Shown piece by piece: positions 16,147 through 26,600 of a DNA stretch of 64,000 nt (position 1 is the first letter of the stretch; each line of letters begins with the position of its first letter). The notes beneath the pieces were generated by a model that was not told where the DNA came from, made no database searches, and worked only from the letters and a program-made list of their open reading frames with translations. The position numbers and the translations under genes were made by a program. The DNA is from Myxococcales bacterium (GTDB lineage: Bacteria > Myxococcota_A > Bradymonadia > Bradymonadales > Bradymonadaceae). The DNA is taken from positions 1-64,000 of the forward strand of contig SKON01000222.1 of assembly GCA_007120035.1 (NCBI GenBank). The letters are read 5' to 3'.

Positions 16147-19100
16147 ATGAGCTACCCTCATCTTATGACCTCCCTGGGCCCCTTCGAAATCCAAGGCCTC
16201 CTCGGTCACGGCGCCATGGGCGTCGTCGCCAGGGGCACCGACCGGCGAAGCGACACCCCGGTGGCCATCAAGATGGTCATCGCCTCCACGAAGATGACCG
16301 CCGAGCTCGTGGAGACCCTCCATCGAGAAGCCCGGGCCATCGCCACCGTGGCCCACCCCAACATCGTGCAGATCGTCGACTACGGGGTGGTCTCCGCCGC
16401 CGAGGCCCGAACGCTGAAGCGTTCCCTCAAGACTCTGATCCCCGCCGGCAGTCCCTACATCGCGATGGAGCTGGCCAACCGCACCTTCGACGCAGATCTC
16501 GACACACCGGATTGGCGGTCCCTGCGAAACCTCCTCCACCAGATCCTCGACGGCCTCGCCCACGCCCACGCCCGAGGGTTGATCCATCGCGATCTCAAGC
16601 CCGACAACCTCCTGATGGCGGCCACGCCGGCGGGCCTCACTCCCCGGCTGACGGACTTCGGAATCGCCGTGCTCTCCGAGGAGTTCGAGACCGGCCTGCG
16701 AGCCTCCATAGCGTTCGCCGGCACCATGGCCTACATGGCTCCCGAGCAAGTCTCCAACTGGCGCCATCTAGGCCCCTGGACGGACCTCTACGCCCTGGGC
16801 TCCATGACCTACAAGATCCTCGCCGGTCGCCCCCCGTTTCTCGGGGCCACCATGCAGGTCCTGATGGCCAAGATGCGAGAAAATCCCGACCCCATCACGG
16901 CCTTCCGTTTCCCCGTCCCCGACGGCATCCGGGGGTGGCTCGACCGGCTGCTCGATCGAAACCCGGAGGCCCGGTTCGCCTCCGCCGTGGCCGCTCGCAC
17001 CGCCCTCGACGGTCTCGGCCCCCCCGCTCCCGACACCCCCTTGTTGGAGGCGATCCCCCCCAAGGCGACCGCCGGTGACACCACCATCTCCCTCCCGGAG
17101 CTCCGAGAGACCCTGATCCTGGCTCGCCAGGAAGCGCCGCCCCATACCACCGCCGCCGTTCGGGACGACGTGACCATGCCTGCCACGTGGCGACGCCCCG
17201 CCGGGGTCCCTCGCGCCACGAGCCCCGCCCTCTTCGACCTGCGACCGCCACCGTTCGTGGGCCGCGTCGACGAACGGAACCACCTCTGGACGTCCCTCCA
17301 GGACGTCGTCACCTCCTCCTCGCCACGAGCCATCGTGATCACCGGCGCCTCCGGCCACGGCAAGACTCGCCTCTGCGACTGGCTAGCCACCTCCGCCCAC
17401 GAGCTCGCCGGCCTCCCGACCTTCCGTGCGGCCTGGTCGACACTCCCCTCTCGCAGCACAGGCCTCACCGGCCTGGGCCGCTCCCTCATCGGCGCCCGGG
17501 GCCTGACCTTCGATGAACTCACCGCCGAGCTCGAAGCCGCCGCCGAGCCCCTGACCATCGACGCCCCGGCGTTAGCCGTAGACCTCGCTGACCCCGATCA
17601 ACCCACCGATGACTCTCTGGGGTTCGCCGATCCAAACCAGCGGCTTCGCTCCTACCTCGCCCTCCTCCAGGCCGTCTCCCGAGGGCTCCCATTCATCCTT
17701 CACTGTGACGACGTCCATCGTAACTTTGAAGCCCGAGCGCTCATCGACGCCCTCCTCTCCGCCGAGCTCCCGGCCCTGATCCTCGCCACCGTCCGAGACG
17801 ACGAAGCCGATCCCGACGAGCTCCGTTCGTGGATCGACGCGCACCGCGACCGCCTCGAGGGGCTCCCGTTGCCGATCCTCGACCCGCCTTCCCACCGCGA
17901 ACTGGTCGCGAGCCTCCTGCCCATGACGGAGCCGACCCGAGATCGCCTCTGGGAGGCCACCCGCGGGAACCCCTTCTTCGCCGTGAACGTCGTCGGTGAC
18001 TGGCTCCACCGCGGCCTCCTCTACTACGAGGGAGACCGGTGGGGCATGACCTCCGCCGCCGAGGCCAGCCTCCACCGATCCGTCTCCGACCTCGTTCTGT
18101 CCCGGATCGACGGCCTCCTTCAGCGCCATGAGGGGGCGTCCGAGGCCCACGTCGAGCTCCTCGCGACCCTGGGCGACACCGCCGATCTCGACGAGTGGTC
18201 CCAGACCTGTGAGGCATTCGGACTGCCCCCCCGTCCGGACCTCATCGACGGCCTCGTCCGATGCGGCACGGGGCGCGCCGAACCAGGGCTCTTCGCCTTC
18301 TCCCACGCCATGGCTCGCGACGCCATCCTTCGCCGCGCCGACAACGCCGGCCGCCTCCCGGCCCTCCACCGCGCCTGCGCCGACGTCCTCCGCGACGCCT
18401 ATCAGACCCAACCCCGAGGCATCGCCCGCCGGTTCGCCGCCCACCTCGAGGGCGCCGGTGAGCCCGACGAAGCCGCCCAGGTCTGCCTGGAAGCCATGGC
18501 CGCCTCGAGTCATCACTGCGACACCCACGCGACGATCGCCTTCGCAGACCTGCGACGGCCCCTCCGCCAGGACAGCCCCTTTGACCCCTCCGACGTTCAA
18601 GCCGCCCTCTCAGAGGCCGGCGCCCTCGGCGCCCTGGGACGCGCCGATGAGGCACAAGCCCTCTTGGAAGCGACGGAGACCCTGATTCGACGAGAAGACC
18701 TCGACTCGTTTCTCCCCGAAGTGCTGCGCTACCGAGCCATGTTTGCCCGCAACGCCGGCAAACACGCCCTGGCCTGCTCTCTCTTCGACGCCGTCGCCGA
18801 CGAATTCGTACGCCGCGGCGACCTCCACGGCGCCGGCGTCGCCTCCCTCGGAACCGTCACATCCTATCGGTTTCTCGGGCGCAACGACCTCGCACAGGCA
18901 CGCTGCGAAGCGGCCATCGATCACTTCGAAGCGATCCATGATCCCTTCTGGATCGTCACGGCCCGACGGGAGCGAGCCCGCCTCTTCCTCGCGATCGGGC
19001 ACCTCGACGACGTCGAGGATCTGGAGGCCCTCGAACGCTATGCTGACGAGGCCGGCGCCCTTCAGGTTCGCTCCCTCCTGGTCAACGACCAGGCCCGGCT

Positions 19101-19575
19101 TGCCTGGCTCCGCGGAGACAACGAACGCGCCGCCACCCTCTTCACCCAGTCCCGAGACCTGATGCGCGAACACGGCGATCTCAACGCTCCGTCCACCCTC
19201 GCACATCTGGCCGCCATCGCCATCCAGTCCGGCGACGATTCCACCGCTCGCCACTACCTCGACGCCTTCGACGCCGAGGCCGAGTACTCCGTACGGAGCC
19301 TCACTCCTCAGACCTGTCTCTATCGCGTGATCGTCGACCTTCGGACAGGCGCACCCTCCAAGGCTCACCTCACAGCCCTCATCGATGACTTCGATGAGCA
19401 GCTCCGCCGCTCTCGCATCTCCAACTCAATCATCGCCCGAGCCGCTGACGCCGCCGCCACCCTTCTCACAGAAGACCACCCGGAACTCGCCAGCCGATGC
19501 GCCCGCATCTTTTCGGCACACCGCAAGCATCTCGACGACAATCCTCACCCCGACCGCCCCCTGCTGGGCTCGTGA
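16147..19575 (+). CDS. Ser/Thr protein kinase with AAA-type ATPase and helical-repeat regions
   Basis: A 1142-residue multidomain regulator. Residues 10-280 are a Hanks-type kinase: glycine loop LLGHGAMGVV, VAIKMV lysine, catalytic HRDLKPDN at 147-154, DFGIAV, and MAPEQ. Residues about 370-700 form a STAND-like ATPase with Walker A GASGHGKT (400-407) and Walker B LHCDD. The rest is helical and Ala/Leu-rich, like TPR arrays of PknK-like kinases, and probably binds partners. It likely senses a signal and phosphorylates regulators. ATG at 16147 was chosen (16165 is also possible) because the open frame upstream to 15805 runs through repeat element B. No transmembrane segment is seen. It overlaps the next gene by four bases (GTGA). 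Confidence 0.88.
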   Translation: MSYPHLMTSLGPFEIQGLLGHGAMGVVARGTDRRSDTPVAIKMVIASTKMTAELVETLHREARAIATVAHPNIVQIVDYGVVSAAEARTLKRSLKTLIPAGSPYIAMELANRTFDADLDTPDWRSLRNLLHQILDGLAHAHARGLIHRDLKPDNLLMAATPAGLTPRLTDFGIAVLSEEFETGLRASIAFAGTMAYMAPEQVSNWRHLGPWTDLYALGSMTYKILAGRPPFLGATMQVLMAKMRENPDPITAFRFPVPDGIRGWLDRLLDRNPEARFASAVAARTALDGLGPPAPDTPLLEAIPPKATAGDTTISLPELRETLILARQEAPPHTTAAVRDDVTMPATWRRPAGVPRATSPALFDLRPPPFVGRVDERNHLWTSLQDVVTSSSPRAIVITGASGHGKTRLCDWLATSAHELAGLPTFRAAWSTLPSRSTGLTGLGRSLIGARGLTFDELTAELEAAAEPLTIDAPALAVDLADPDQPTDDSLGFADPNQRLRSYLALLQAVSRGLPFILHCDDVHRNFEARALIDALLSAELPALILATVRDDEADPDELRSWIDAHRDRLEGLPLPILDPPSHRELVASLLPMTEPTRDRLWEATRGNPFFAVNVVGDWLHRGLLYYEGDRWGMTSAAEASLHRSVSDLVLSRIDGLLQRHEGASEAHVELLATLGDTADLDEWSQTCEAFGLPPRPDLIDGLVRCGTGRAEPGLFAFSHAMARDAILRRADNAGRLPALHRACADVLRDAYQTQPRGIARRFAAHLEGAGEPDEAAQVCLEAMAASSHHCDTHATIAFADLRRPLRQDSPFDPSDVQAALSEAGALGALGRADEAQALLEATETLIRREDLDSFLPEVLRYRAMFARNAGKHALACSLFDAVADEFVRRGDLHGAGVASLGTVTSYRFLGRNDLAQARCEAAIDHFEAIHDPFWIVTARRERARLFLAIGHLDDVEDLEALERYADEAGALQVRSLLVNDQARLAWLRGDNERAATLFTQSRDLMREHGDLNAPSTLAHLAAIAIQSGDDSTARHYLDAFDAEAEYSVRSLTPQTCLYRVIVDLRTGAPSKAHLTALIDDFDEQLRRSRISNSIIARAADAAATLLTEDHPELASRCARIFSAHRKHLDDNPHPDRPLLGS

Positions 19576-20330
19576 TCGCTGTGATCCTGCGGGTCTTCGC
19601 TCTCCTGACGGTCCCTATCCTGACGATCGCCACTCTGACGATCAGCCTGTGGACCGCTCCCGCCCTGGCAGAAGCTCCTGAGCCGACGGACCACCTCCAC
19701 CCTCGCTGGCACAACTCCGCCCCCCCCACAACCCTGGAGGTCTACCTCTCCCCCGAGGGCCACCGAGGGTTCCTCAGCTACCTCCGCCCCGACCATACCC
19801 GGTGGACCAGCCAGATCTTCCCCATGTGGAAGGCCCGCGTCGCCGATCTCAACGGCGACGGCCAGGACCTCCTGGTCCTCGGTATCTGGTCCACAGTCCG
19901 CCGCCACGACGAGCCCTCGCCACACCGAGCCGTCTGGGTGATGGCCTACCGCGACGGCCGCCTCGTCCCCGTCTGGCAGGGCAGCGGGCTCACCCACCCC
20001 CTTCGAGACTTCGACGTCGCCGACCTCACCGGCGACGGCCGCCACGAGCTCCTCACCATCGAGTCCGTCGACGACCAGTGCTCCTGGTCGATCTACTCCT
20101 TTCACGGCTTCGGCTTCTACGGCCTCGCCCGCGGTCCCCTCTCCTGCGACGCTACCTTTAGCCCGGAACCGGGCTGCTTTACTCTCGAAGAGGAGCTCTT
20201 CTGCCCGACGCCGTCTACCGACGACTCCGACGCCGCTCTTCCCTCTGACGCTCATCCTCCTCGTGCCACTCCTGATAGGCCGCCGACTCCAGACTCGCCC
20301 CCCGAGTCCCGTGTCCCTCCCGATCAGTGA
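19572..20330 (+). CDS. Secreted FG-GAP/VCBS-like protein
   Basis: A 252-residue protein starting at GTG 19572, overlapping the kinase stop, with a long hydrophobic signal peptide ending near APALAEA. The mature part has two FG-GAP-like calcium-loop motifs, VADLNGDGQDLLVLG and VADLTGDGRHELLTI, usual in beta-propeller blades, and three or four cysteines. The C-terminal 38 residues are Pro- and Ser-rich and overlap the convergent kinase gene by 116 bases. That tail may be non-conserved, or one of the two genes may really stop earlier. Function unknown; perhaps a surface-binding protein co-expressed with the large kinase. Confidence 0.72.
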   Translation: MIAVILRVFALLTVPILTIATLTISLWTAPALAEAPEPTDHLHPRWHNSAPPTTLEVYLSPEGHRGFLSYLRPDHTRWTSQIFPMWKARVADLNGDGQDLLVLGIWSTVRRHDEPSPHRAVWVMAYRDGRLVPVWQGSGLTHPLRDFDVADLTGDGRHELLTIESVDDQCSWSIYSFHGFGFYGLARGPLSCDATFSPEPGCFTLEEELFCPTPSTDDSDAALPSDAHPPRATPDRPPTPDSPPESRVPPDQ

Positions 20331-21900
20331 GCATCTCGCGGTCGGTCCGCGACATCCTCACCAGGAGCTCCGCCTCCGGATGGGTCCACCACCACGCGTC
20401 GCTCCCGGCGTCGTGGTTCCGAAAGTACCGGGTATGGCTGCCGTACCGCTCCCGGAACCAGCTCACGAGCTCCTCCTCGACCTGATCGTACTCTTCTTTC
20501 GAGAAGGTCACGTACTGCCGACAACTCAACGACGAGAGCCCCTCGCCGTCGGTGAAGTGAACCGAGCATTGCGCGCTATCACCCGCCAACGAGATCTCCA
20601 CGTCATAGGTCTCTCCCGGCGGCATCGGACGGCCTCGTCCTCCGCGCCGAATCTGATCAGCGGGCACCGTCTCTTGTAGCTCCTCCAAGGTCATCCCCAA
20701 CCGCAGCACCCCTACCTGGTCGGGAAGGACCTCGGCGTACTCCGGAAGCTCCTCCTCTTCGTCCTCTTCCTCCTCTCGGTCCTCCTCGCGGCGAGCCTCC
20801 TCGACGTGCTCGACCGCGACCTCCTCGACCACCCGCGCGGCGGCCTCCACGGACTCCTCCTCGGGCTCCAACGAGCGAGCCACCAGAAAGACCAGCCCAC
20901 CAACGATCAACATCCCACCGAACGGGGCCACCAACACCGCCGCTATCAAGAGCCAGTGCCGATGAGCACCACCGCTCCGTGCCACAGGTGCCACAGGTGC
21001 CGCAGGTGCCGCAGGTGCCGCAGGTGCCACATGCCGCACCGGCCCCGCTCCACCCCGCCGCACTTCCCCAATACGGCGGATCACCTCCCCACTCGTCGGG
21101 CGCCGTCCCGGAATAGGATCGAGCATCTCCTCGAGGAGCTTTCGAAGCCCCGGCGACACGGGCGCCCTCCCCTCCCAATCCAACCGCCCGTCGGGGCCTA
21201 CCATCGACGCCGGCGGCAACCGACACATCAAGCTCACCGCCGTCACCCCCATCCCGTAGACATCCGTCGCCGGCTCGGCGCCCCCCTGAAACTGCTCGGG
21301 CGCCATGAACCCGAAGGTCCCCGCGATCGTCGCGTCTCCCGAGGCCGCCCCCATCGCATCCCGCACGGACCCGAAGTCGATCAACACCAGCCGGCCATCG
21401 TTGGCCCGCCGCATGATATTCGACGGCTTGATATCCCGATGCACCACGGGCGGCATCAACCCATGGAGGTACTCCGTAATCGCCGCCAGCTCCTCCAGGA
21501 TCGCCAGGACCTCTCCCTCGGAGTACCGCCGCTCCTCCATCTCCTCCTGCAAGGTCCGCCCATCAATGAACTCCTGCACGAGATAGAGCGACGCGCTCCG
21601 CCCGGACTCCACGGTAAAGCTGTCCACGTAATCCGGGATCGCCCGGTGGTCCAACTGCCGCAGGATCCTCCCCTCTCTCTCAAAGAGCTCCTGGGTCTTC
21701 AACGAATCCAACCGATGAAAGAGGAGCTCCTTCACGGCCACCACAGCCCCATCTGCGGCGACACCCCGAAAGGTCGTCCCCGCCGCCCCCTGACCGATCA
21801 CCTCCTCCAGTCGGATCTCCCCACGCAGCAGCGGCTCCCCGCCACAGGCGAGGCACACCTGGGACTCTTCGACTTCCGCGGTACACTCGGCACAGATCAT
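20215..21900 (-). CDS. Membrane-anchored Ser/Thr protein kinase with N-terminal zinc ribbon
   Basis: 561 residues. An N-terminal CxxC pair of sites (CAEC and CLAC) suggests a small zinc ribbon. The kinase domain follows at about 28-280 with IGQGAAGTTFRG, VAVKEL, VVHRDIKPSN, LIDFGSVRD and APEQF, all key residues present. An Ala/Pro linker leads to a membrane segment (WLLIAAVLVAPFGGMLIV), then a very acidic stretch and a C-terminal extracytoplasmic domain of about 150 residues (LRLGMTLEELQETVPADQI). ATG at 21900 is preferred over TTG at 21906. It starts 11 bases after the TPM gene and is surely co-transcribed with it. Its last 116 bases overlap the convergent FG-GAP gene. Confidence 0.87.
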   Translation of the reverse strand: MICAECTAEVEESQVCLACGGEPLLRGEIRLEEVIGQGAAGTTFRGVAADGAVVAVKELLFHRLDSLKTQELFEREGRILRQLDHRAIPDYVDSFTVESGRSASLYLVQEFIDGRTLQEEMEERRYSEGEVLAILEELAAITEYLHGLMPPVVHRDIKPSNIMRRANDGRLVLIDFGSVRDAMGAASGDATIAGTFGFMAPEQFQGGAEPATDVYGMGVTAVSLMCRLPPASMVGPDGRLDWEGRAPVSPGLRKLLEEMLDPIPGRRPTSGEVIRRIGEVRRGGAGPVRHVAPAAPAAPAAPVAPVARSGGAHRHWLLIAAVLVAPFGGMLIVGGLVFLVARSLEPEEESVEAAARVVEEVAVEHVEEARREEDREEEEDEEEELPEYAEVLPDQVGVLRLGMTLEELQETVPADQIRRGGRGRPMPPGETYDVEISLAGDSAQCSVHFTDGEGLSSLSCRQYVTFSKEEYDQVEEELVSWFRERYGSHTRYFRNHDAGSDAWWWTHPEAELLVRMSRTDREMLTDREGHGTRGASLESAAYQEWHEEDERQREERRRSRR

Positions 21901-21911
21901 GGTCAAATCAG

Positions 21912-23084
21912 CTAGAAGCTCGATCCCGAGCCGCCGCGGCCCGCTCGACCACCGCCGAAGTCATCGCCCCCGCGCCCGCCACCGCGGCGATTGTTCTGGC
22001 TCCTGTCCTGCTGCCGATCGTTGAACCCGCAATAGACACACCGGCGGTCCAGCATCCGCCCACCAGGCCCGCCCTGGGGCCCACCGCGCTGATTTCTACC
22101 GTGCCGGTTTCTACCGCGCTGGTTTCCGCCGAACTGGTTGCGCCCGCCATGCTGATGATGGCCATGGCCCATCCCCTCGGGAGCGACGTCCAGAGTCTCA
22201 AACTTACACTGCGGGCAGGTCGTGATCCGCCCCGACGGCCGATCGGAGCTCCGCTTGCGAATATGAACAGACTCACACCCCGCCTCGCATCCGTACACGA
22301 TGAACTCCGCCGCGTTCAGCGTCCCCGCCCCCGGCGCCGTGGCCTGCCGCAACGCCTGGGTCACCTTCTCCCCATGCACCTCTACCCGCTTGCCCTTACA
22401 CTCCGGGCACTTGCTCCGCTTGCCCTTGGCGAAGACTGCGACCCCGGCGAAGAGCGCCAAAAATGCGATGATCAGCCCCACGATCAAGCCCCCGCCGCCA
22501 CCACCACCACCGGTGTCGCCCGTACCCGTCGCTGGCCTGCTCGTATCAGCCGCCGGCGCTCCCCGCCCGATCGCGTCTCGGTTGTCCCGAATATACTCAT
22601 CCATGGCCTCCACACCCCGCCGCAGCCCCATCCCGAAACGGTCGTTGCGAAAATGAGGCACCATGTCTCGATCCTGCATCCGGTCCAGGTAGCTCCGGGT
22701 CAACACCCCCTCCATGCCCCGCCCCACGACGATCTCCAGCCGCCGATCGTAGTCGTTGAGCACCACCAGGACCCCATTGTCCTCCCCAGCCTTCCCGATC
22801 CCCCAATGAGCGAAGAGATCGTCGGCGAACTGCCTCGTCGACCGGGCCGCCACATGCGGCACGGTCACCACGGCGAACTCCACGCCCGTGTCCCGCTCCA
22901 GCCGATCCAGGGTCCGGTTCAACTCTCGGAGGTCCGCTGTCGCCAGCAAGCCTCCCATGTCGCTGACCCACTCCCCCGTATCCCGAGGGTGATAGACCTC
23001 ATCGACGGTCAGCGCCCACAGAGTCGACCCCGACAAGAGGAGGCCCACAAACACCAAGAGGGATACAAACTGAGGCAGTCTCAT
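21912..23084 (-). CDS. TPM-domain membrane protein with zinc ribbons and Gly-rich tail (paralogue 1)
   Basis: 390 residues: signal peptide (1-24), a TPM domain at about 30-170 (GEWVSDMGGLLA, TGVEFAVVTVPH, HWGIGKAGEDNGVLVVL, RRLEIVVGRGMEGVL), a poly-Gly linker, one membrane helix (GLIVGLIIAFLALFAGVAVF), then cytoplasmic CxxC ribbons (CPEC, CPQC, CVYC), Asn/Arg/Gly-rich low complexity and the end SGSSF. TPM proteins act at the cell envelope; some assist photosystem repair or envelope stability in other organisms. AAGGAG sits just before the ATG. It heads a two-gene operon with a Ser/Thr kinase. Two further paralogues lie at 32297-33499 and 34073-35131. Confidence 0.88.
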   Translation of the reverse strand: MRLPQFVSLLVFVGLLLSGSTLWALTVDEVYHPRDTGEWVSDMGGLLATADLRELNRTLDRLERDTGVEFAVVTVPHVAARSTRQFADDLFAHWGIGKAGEDNGVLVVLNDYDRRLEIVVGRGMEGVLTRSYLDRMQDRDMVPHFRNDRFGMGLRRGVEAMDEYIRDNRDAIGRGAPAADTSRPATGTGDTGGGGGGGGLIVGLIIAFLALFAGVAVFAKGKRSKCPECKGKRVEVHGEKVTQALRQATAPGAGTLNAAEFIVYGCEAGCESVHIRKRSSDRPSGRITTCPQCKFETLDVAPEGMGHGHHQHGGRNQFGGNQRGRNRHGRNQRGGPQGGPGGRMLDRRCVYCGFNDRQQDRSQNNRRGGGRGGDDFGGGRAGRGGSGSSF

Positions 23085-23166
23085 AGCGCTCTCCTTAGGT
23101 TTCGAAATCCGCTGTAGTCTACCACATCACTGGCCAATCCTCCCAGCCCGCTCTACCCTCATCCCC

Positions 23167-23625
23167 ATGAATTCCCCTGACGACATCCCCAGCCTGATGG
23201 CCGTCGACCTGGGCCTGCGCTCCGGCATCGCCCACTTCGGACGAGACGGCCACCTCCTGGCCTATCGATCCACCAACTTCGGCAGCCGAGGACGCCTGAA
23301 GAAGGCCGTCTACGCCTTGATCCGAGACGCCGGACCTCCCCGCTACCTGATCCTCGAGGGCTCCCGAGACCTGGCCTCGATCTGGCGAAGAGCCGCCGAA
23401 AAGCAGGGCGCCACCGTCCTCGATGTCTCCCCCGAGACCTGGCGACGGGATCTCCTCCTCGCCAGAGACCGCCGCACCGGCGTCCAGGCCAAGGAAGCCG
23501 CCGATGAGCTCGCCCGAGAGATCATCGAGGCGTCGGGAGCCACCGCCCCGACCTCCCTTCGCCACGACGCCGCCGAGGCCATCGCCATCGGCTGGTGGGG
23601 ACTGCGCGAAGTCGGGTGGCGATGA
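23167..23625 (+). CDS. Small RuvC-like (RNase H fold) protein
   Basis: 152 residues. The chain begins with a strand carrying an acidic residue (MAVDLGLRSG, Asp 14), has a second strand ending in Glu 64 (YLILEG) and a helix near the end with Asp 134 (RHDAAEAIAIGWWG). This D...E...D order and the final helix with aromatic residues match Holliday-junction-resolvase-type RNase H folds. It could be a nuclease or a resolvase-like enzyme, but it is not RuvC itself, and no ruvA or ruvB is near. It is divergent from the TPM gene across an 82-base gap and is followed by a lipoprotein gene after 65 bases. Confidence 0.72.
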   Translation: MNSPDDIPSLMAVDLGLRSGIAHFGRDGHLLAYRSTNFGSRGRLKKAVYALIRDAGPPRYLILEGSRDLASIWRRAAEKQGATVLDVSPETWRRDLLLARDRRTGVQAKEAADELAREIIEASGATAPTSLRHDAAEAIAIGWWGLREVGWR

Positions 23626-23690
23626 CCCCCCGTTGCTGGTAGCCTCCGCCGGATCTTTCCACCCTTCCCAACCCTCGCCGGATACCGCCG

Positions 23691-26600
23691 ATGAACCTCC
23701 GCGCCTGCCCCCTCTCACTCCTCGCCGCCGCCCTCCTCTTCGCCTGCTCGACCCCCGGGGATCCCGCAGAAGCGCCCTCGGACACCTCGGACACCTCATC
23801 GACCAAGGTGGCCGGAGAGTCCCACCACCTCTTCGATGGCCTGGGCGCCCGCATCAGCCCCGACGGTCACCACGCCGCCTTCCACCGCACCGCCGGTGAA
23901 CACCTCCAGATCTTCCTGGCCGACCTCACCTCCGGGGATATCCGACAGCTCACGGACCTCCCCGGCGACGCCCGGGACCCGAGCTGGCTTCCCGACTCCC
24001 GATACCTGGTCTTCGCCGCCAACCACGAGGGCTCCTTCGACCTCTACGAGACCGACCTCGACGCCCGCGCTCCCATCCGCCTCACCGACCTCCCGGGAGA
24101 CGCCACAGAGCCCACGGTCAGCCCCCTCCACTACAGCTTCTTCGCCGTCTACGACGACGGCTGCAGCCCCGAACCCACGGGCCGCCGAGTCGACGCCTAC
24201 GGAAAGGTCGTCTTCACCTACCGCCACGCCGACTCCGAGGAGATTCACTTCGCCTCCCTCCAACCTCGCCACTTCGAGCCTACCGAAAGCGATGGCAATC
24301 TCGAGCCCAGCGACCACGGCGAGCACACCGGCCGGATCTCGCCGCAGGGTCAGCGGTGTCGACAGCCGGCCTACTCCGGTGACGGGCTCCACCTCACCTT
24401 CGTCTGCGACGGGGAGACCTCCACCGTCCACGACGGACCGGCCCGGTGGGACACAGAGTTCGCCGACGCCGTCGAGGCCATCGGCCACGGAACTATCCCG
24501 GAGTGCACCGATAGCTACCACGGCCCCCAGCACTTCGACTGGCAGGCGTGCCTCCAAAAGCTCCCCCGACGCTACACCCGTCACGACGGCGAGCCCCTGC
24601 CCGCCGACTTCGGCCTCCACCGCCCGGCTTACTCCGCCAACCACACCATGATCGTCGCCGACGACGGCGACCACCTCCTCGCCATCGACCGCTTCACCGA
24701 CACTCCCCGATGGTCCTCCCTGGCCCGGAACGCCACGAACGCCACCTGGTACCCCTCCGGGGCGGGCTTCACCTACGAAGACGGCTCCGCCACCCACCTG
24801 CAACCCACGGACATGTACCTGCAGTCCGTCACCAACCTCCACCTCTTCCCCGAGCTCGTCACCGATCCCTCTGAGCTCCTCCCCGCGAACCGCTTCGTCG
24901 TCCGCGAGGGCGCCACCCGAGAGTTCTACGCCCTCTACGAGACCCTCCGCTACGAGCGCCGCCCTCAATTCGTCACCGCCGACGCCACCCTCCAGGCCTT
25001 CCGCGACGAGTTCCTCCGCCTCCTCGAGAAAGCCGAGGAGCGGGCCGCCCATGACCTCCTCCTCCTCACCGAAGCCCTCGCCGCCCACTACCTCGAGCGC
25101 GCCCGGGCCGCCGCCTCCCCCCAGGACGAGTATCTGGCGCTCTACTTCACCCTCCCCTCGCTCTACCTCCGGGCCGCCGCGAACCTCACCGAGGACCGGG
25201 AGCCCCCCTTCTGGGGCGAGCCTCCTCACCCGCCGGTGCTCGAAGACCTCCCCGACGCCGCCCGGGAGCTCCTCCCCGACGTCGCTGACTCCCTCCGCCC
25301 CACCGTCGAAGAGCTCCTGGAGGCCACCTTCGACGCCTCGGGCTTCGGCGAACTCCCCGTCCCCGGGCTCGCAGACCCCGCCCCGATCGACTTCACCCAA
25401 TTCATCGTCCGCGGCAACTACGCCGAAAACGACCTCGCTGGCTACTTCATGGCCATGATCTGGTTCGCCCAGGCCCCTCTACCCTTCGACGAGTCCCTGG
25501 CCGGCCTGACCACCACGATGGCCAACCTCTCCGTCGGCGACCGCACCGCCCTGGAGCGCTGGGAGTCCATCGACGCCCTGGTCGGCTCCTTCATGGGCCG
25601 CCCCGTGGACGCCACGATCCTCCACGTCCGCCAGACCTTCGCCGACCACCAGGGGATCTTCAAACCCTTCGACACCGCCGCCGTCCGCGACGCCCTCGAG
25701 GAGCTCCGAGGCCCCGTCGCAATCCGCGACCTCGCCACCCTGGTCTCCGAAGATGGCGAGCGGATCCTGAAGGTGACCTTCTTTCCCCAACGCCAGGGCC
25801 TGGACACCACCTACTTCCGGGGCCTCACTTACCCCGACGCCGGCCCCCGGCCCTTCCCCTCCTCCCTCGACGTGATGGCCGTCCTCGGCGCCCCCCGGGC
25901 CAAAGAGCACGCCCTGGCCGCCGCCGCCAACACCGCCTGGGAACAGGCCTACAGGGACGCGCTGAACGAGCTCATCGACCGCGAGAGCCACCAAGAGCCG
26001 GCCTACTTCAGCACCGATCTCTACCACAGCTGGCTCGCCGTCCTCGCCACGCTCGCAAGGTCCCACGACATCGATGACGCCTCCCTCTTCGAGTTCACCC
26101 GCACCGACGCCTGGCAGGACCGGCTCCTCTCCTTGGCCTTGAGCGGCTACACCCAGCTCAAGCACACGGCGGTCCTCTACAACGCCCAGGACTACAGCGC
26201 CGAATGCGGCGGTGAGGTCACCTATCGAGGCCTCGTCGAGCAGCCGATCCTTCCCCGCCCCCGGGGCTTCGTCGACCCCATGCCCACCTTCTTCACCGAC
26301 CTGGCGACCCTCTCCCGAAGCACCTACGACGCCCTGAACCAGGGCTATGAGCCCCTGGTCCGGTGGCACTGGGAACACGACCAAACCACGGTCGCTAACC
26401 TGGCCGACCGACTCGCCAGGATCGCTCGAGATCAGCTCGACGCCACCCCCCTCTCCGACGACGATCTGGCCTTCATCGAGTTCATCGGCGCCCACTTCGA
26501 AGCCCTGACCATCGGCCTCCTCCCGGACCCCTCGTCGATTCAGATTCACGGCGAGGGCCGCGCTCAACGAGGCGTCGCGCTGGCTACGGATATCCACACC

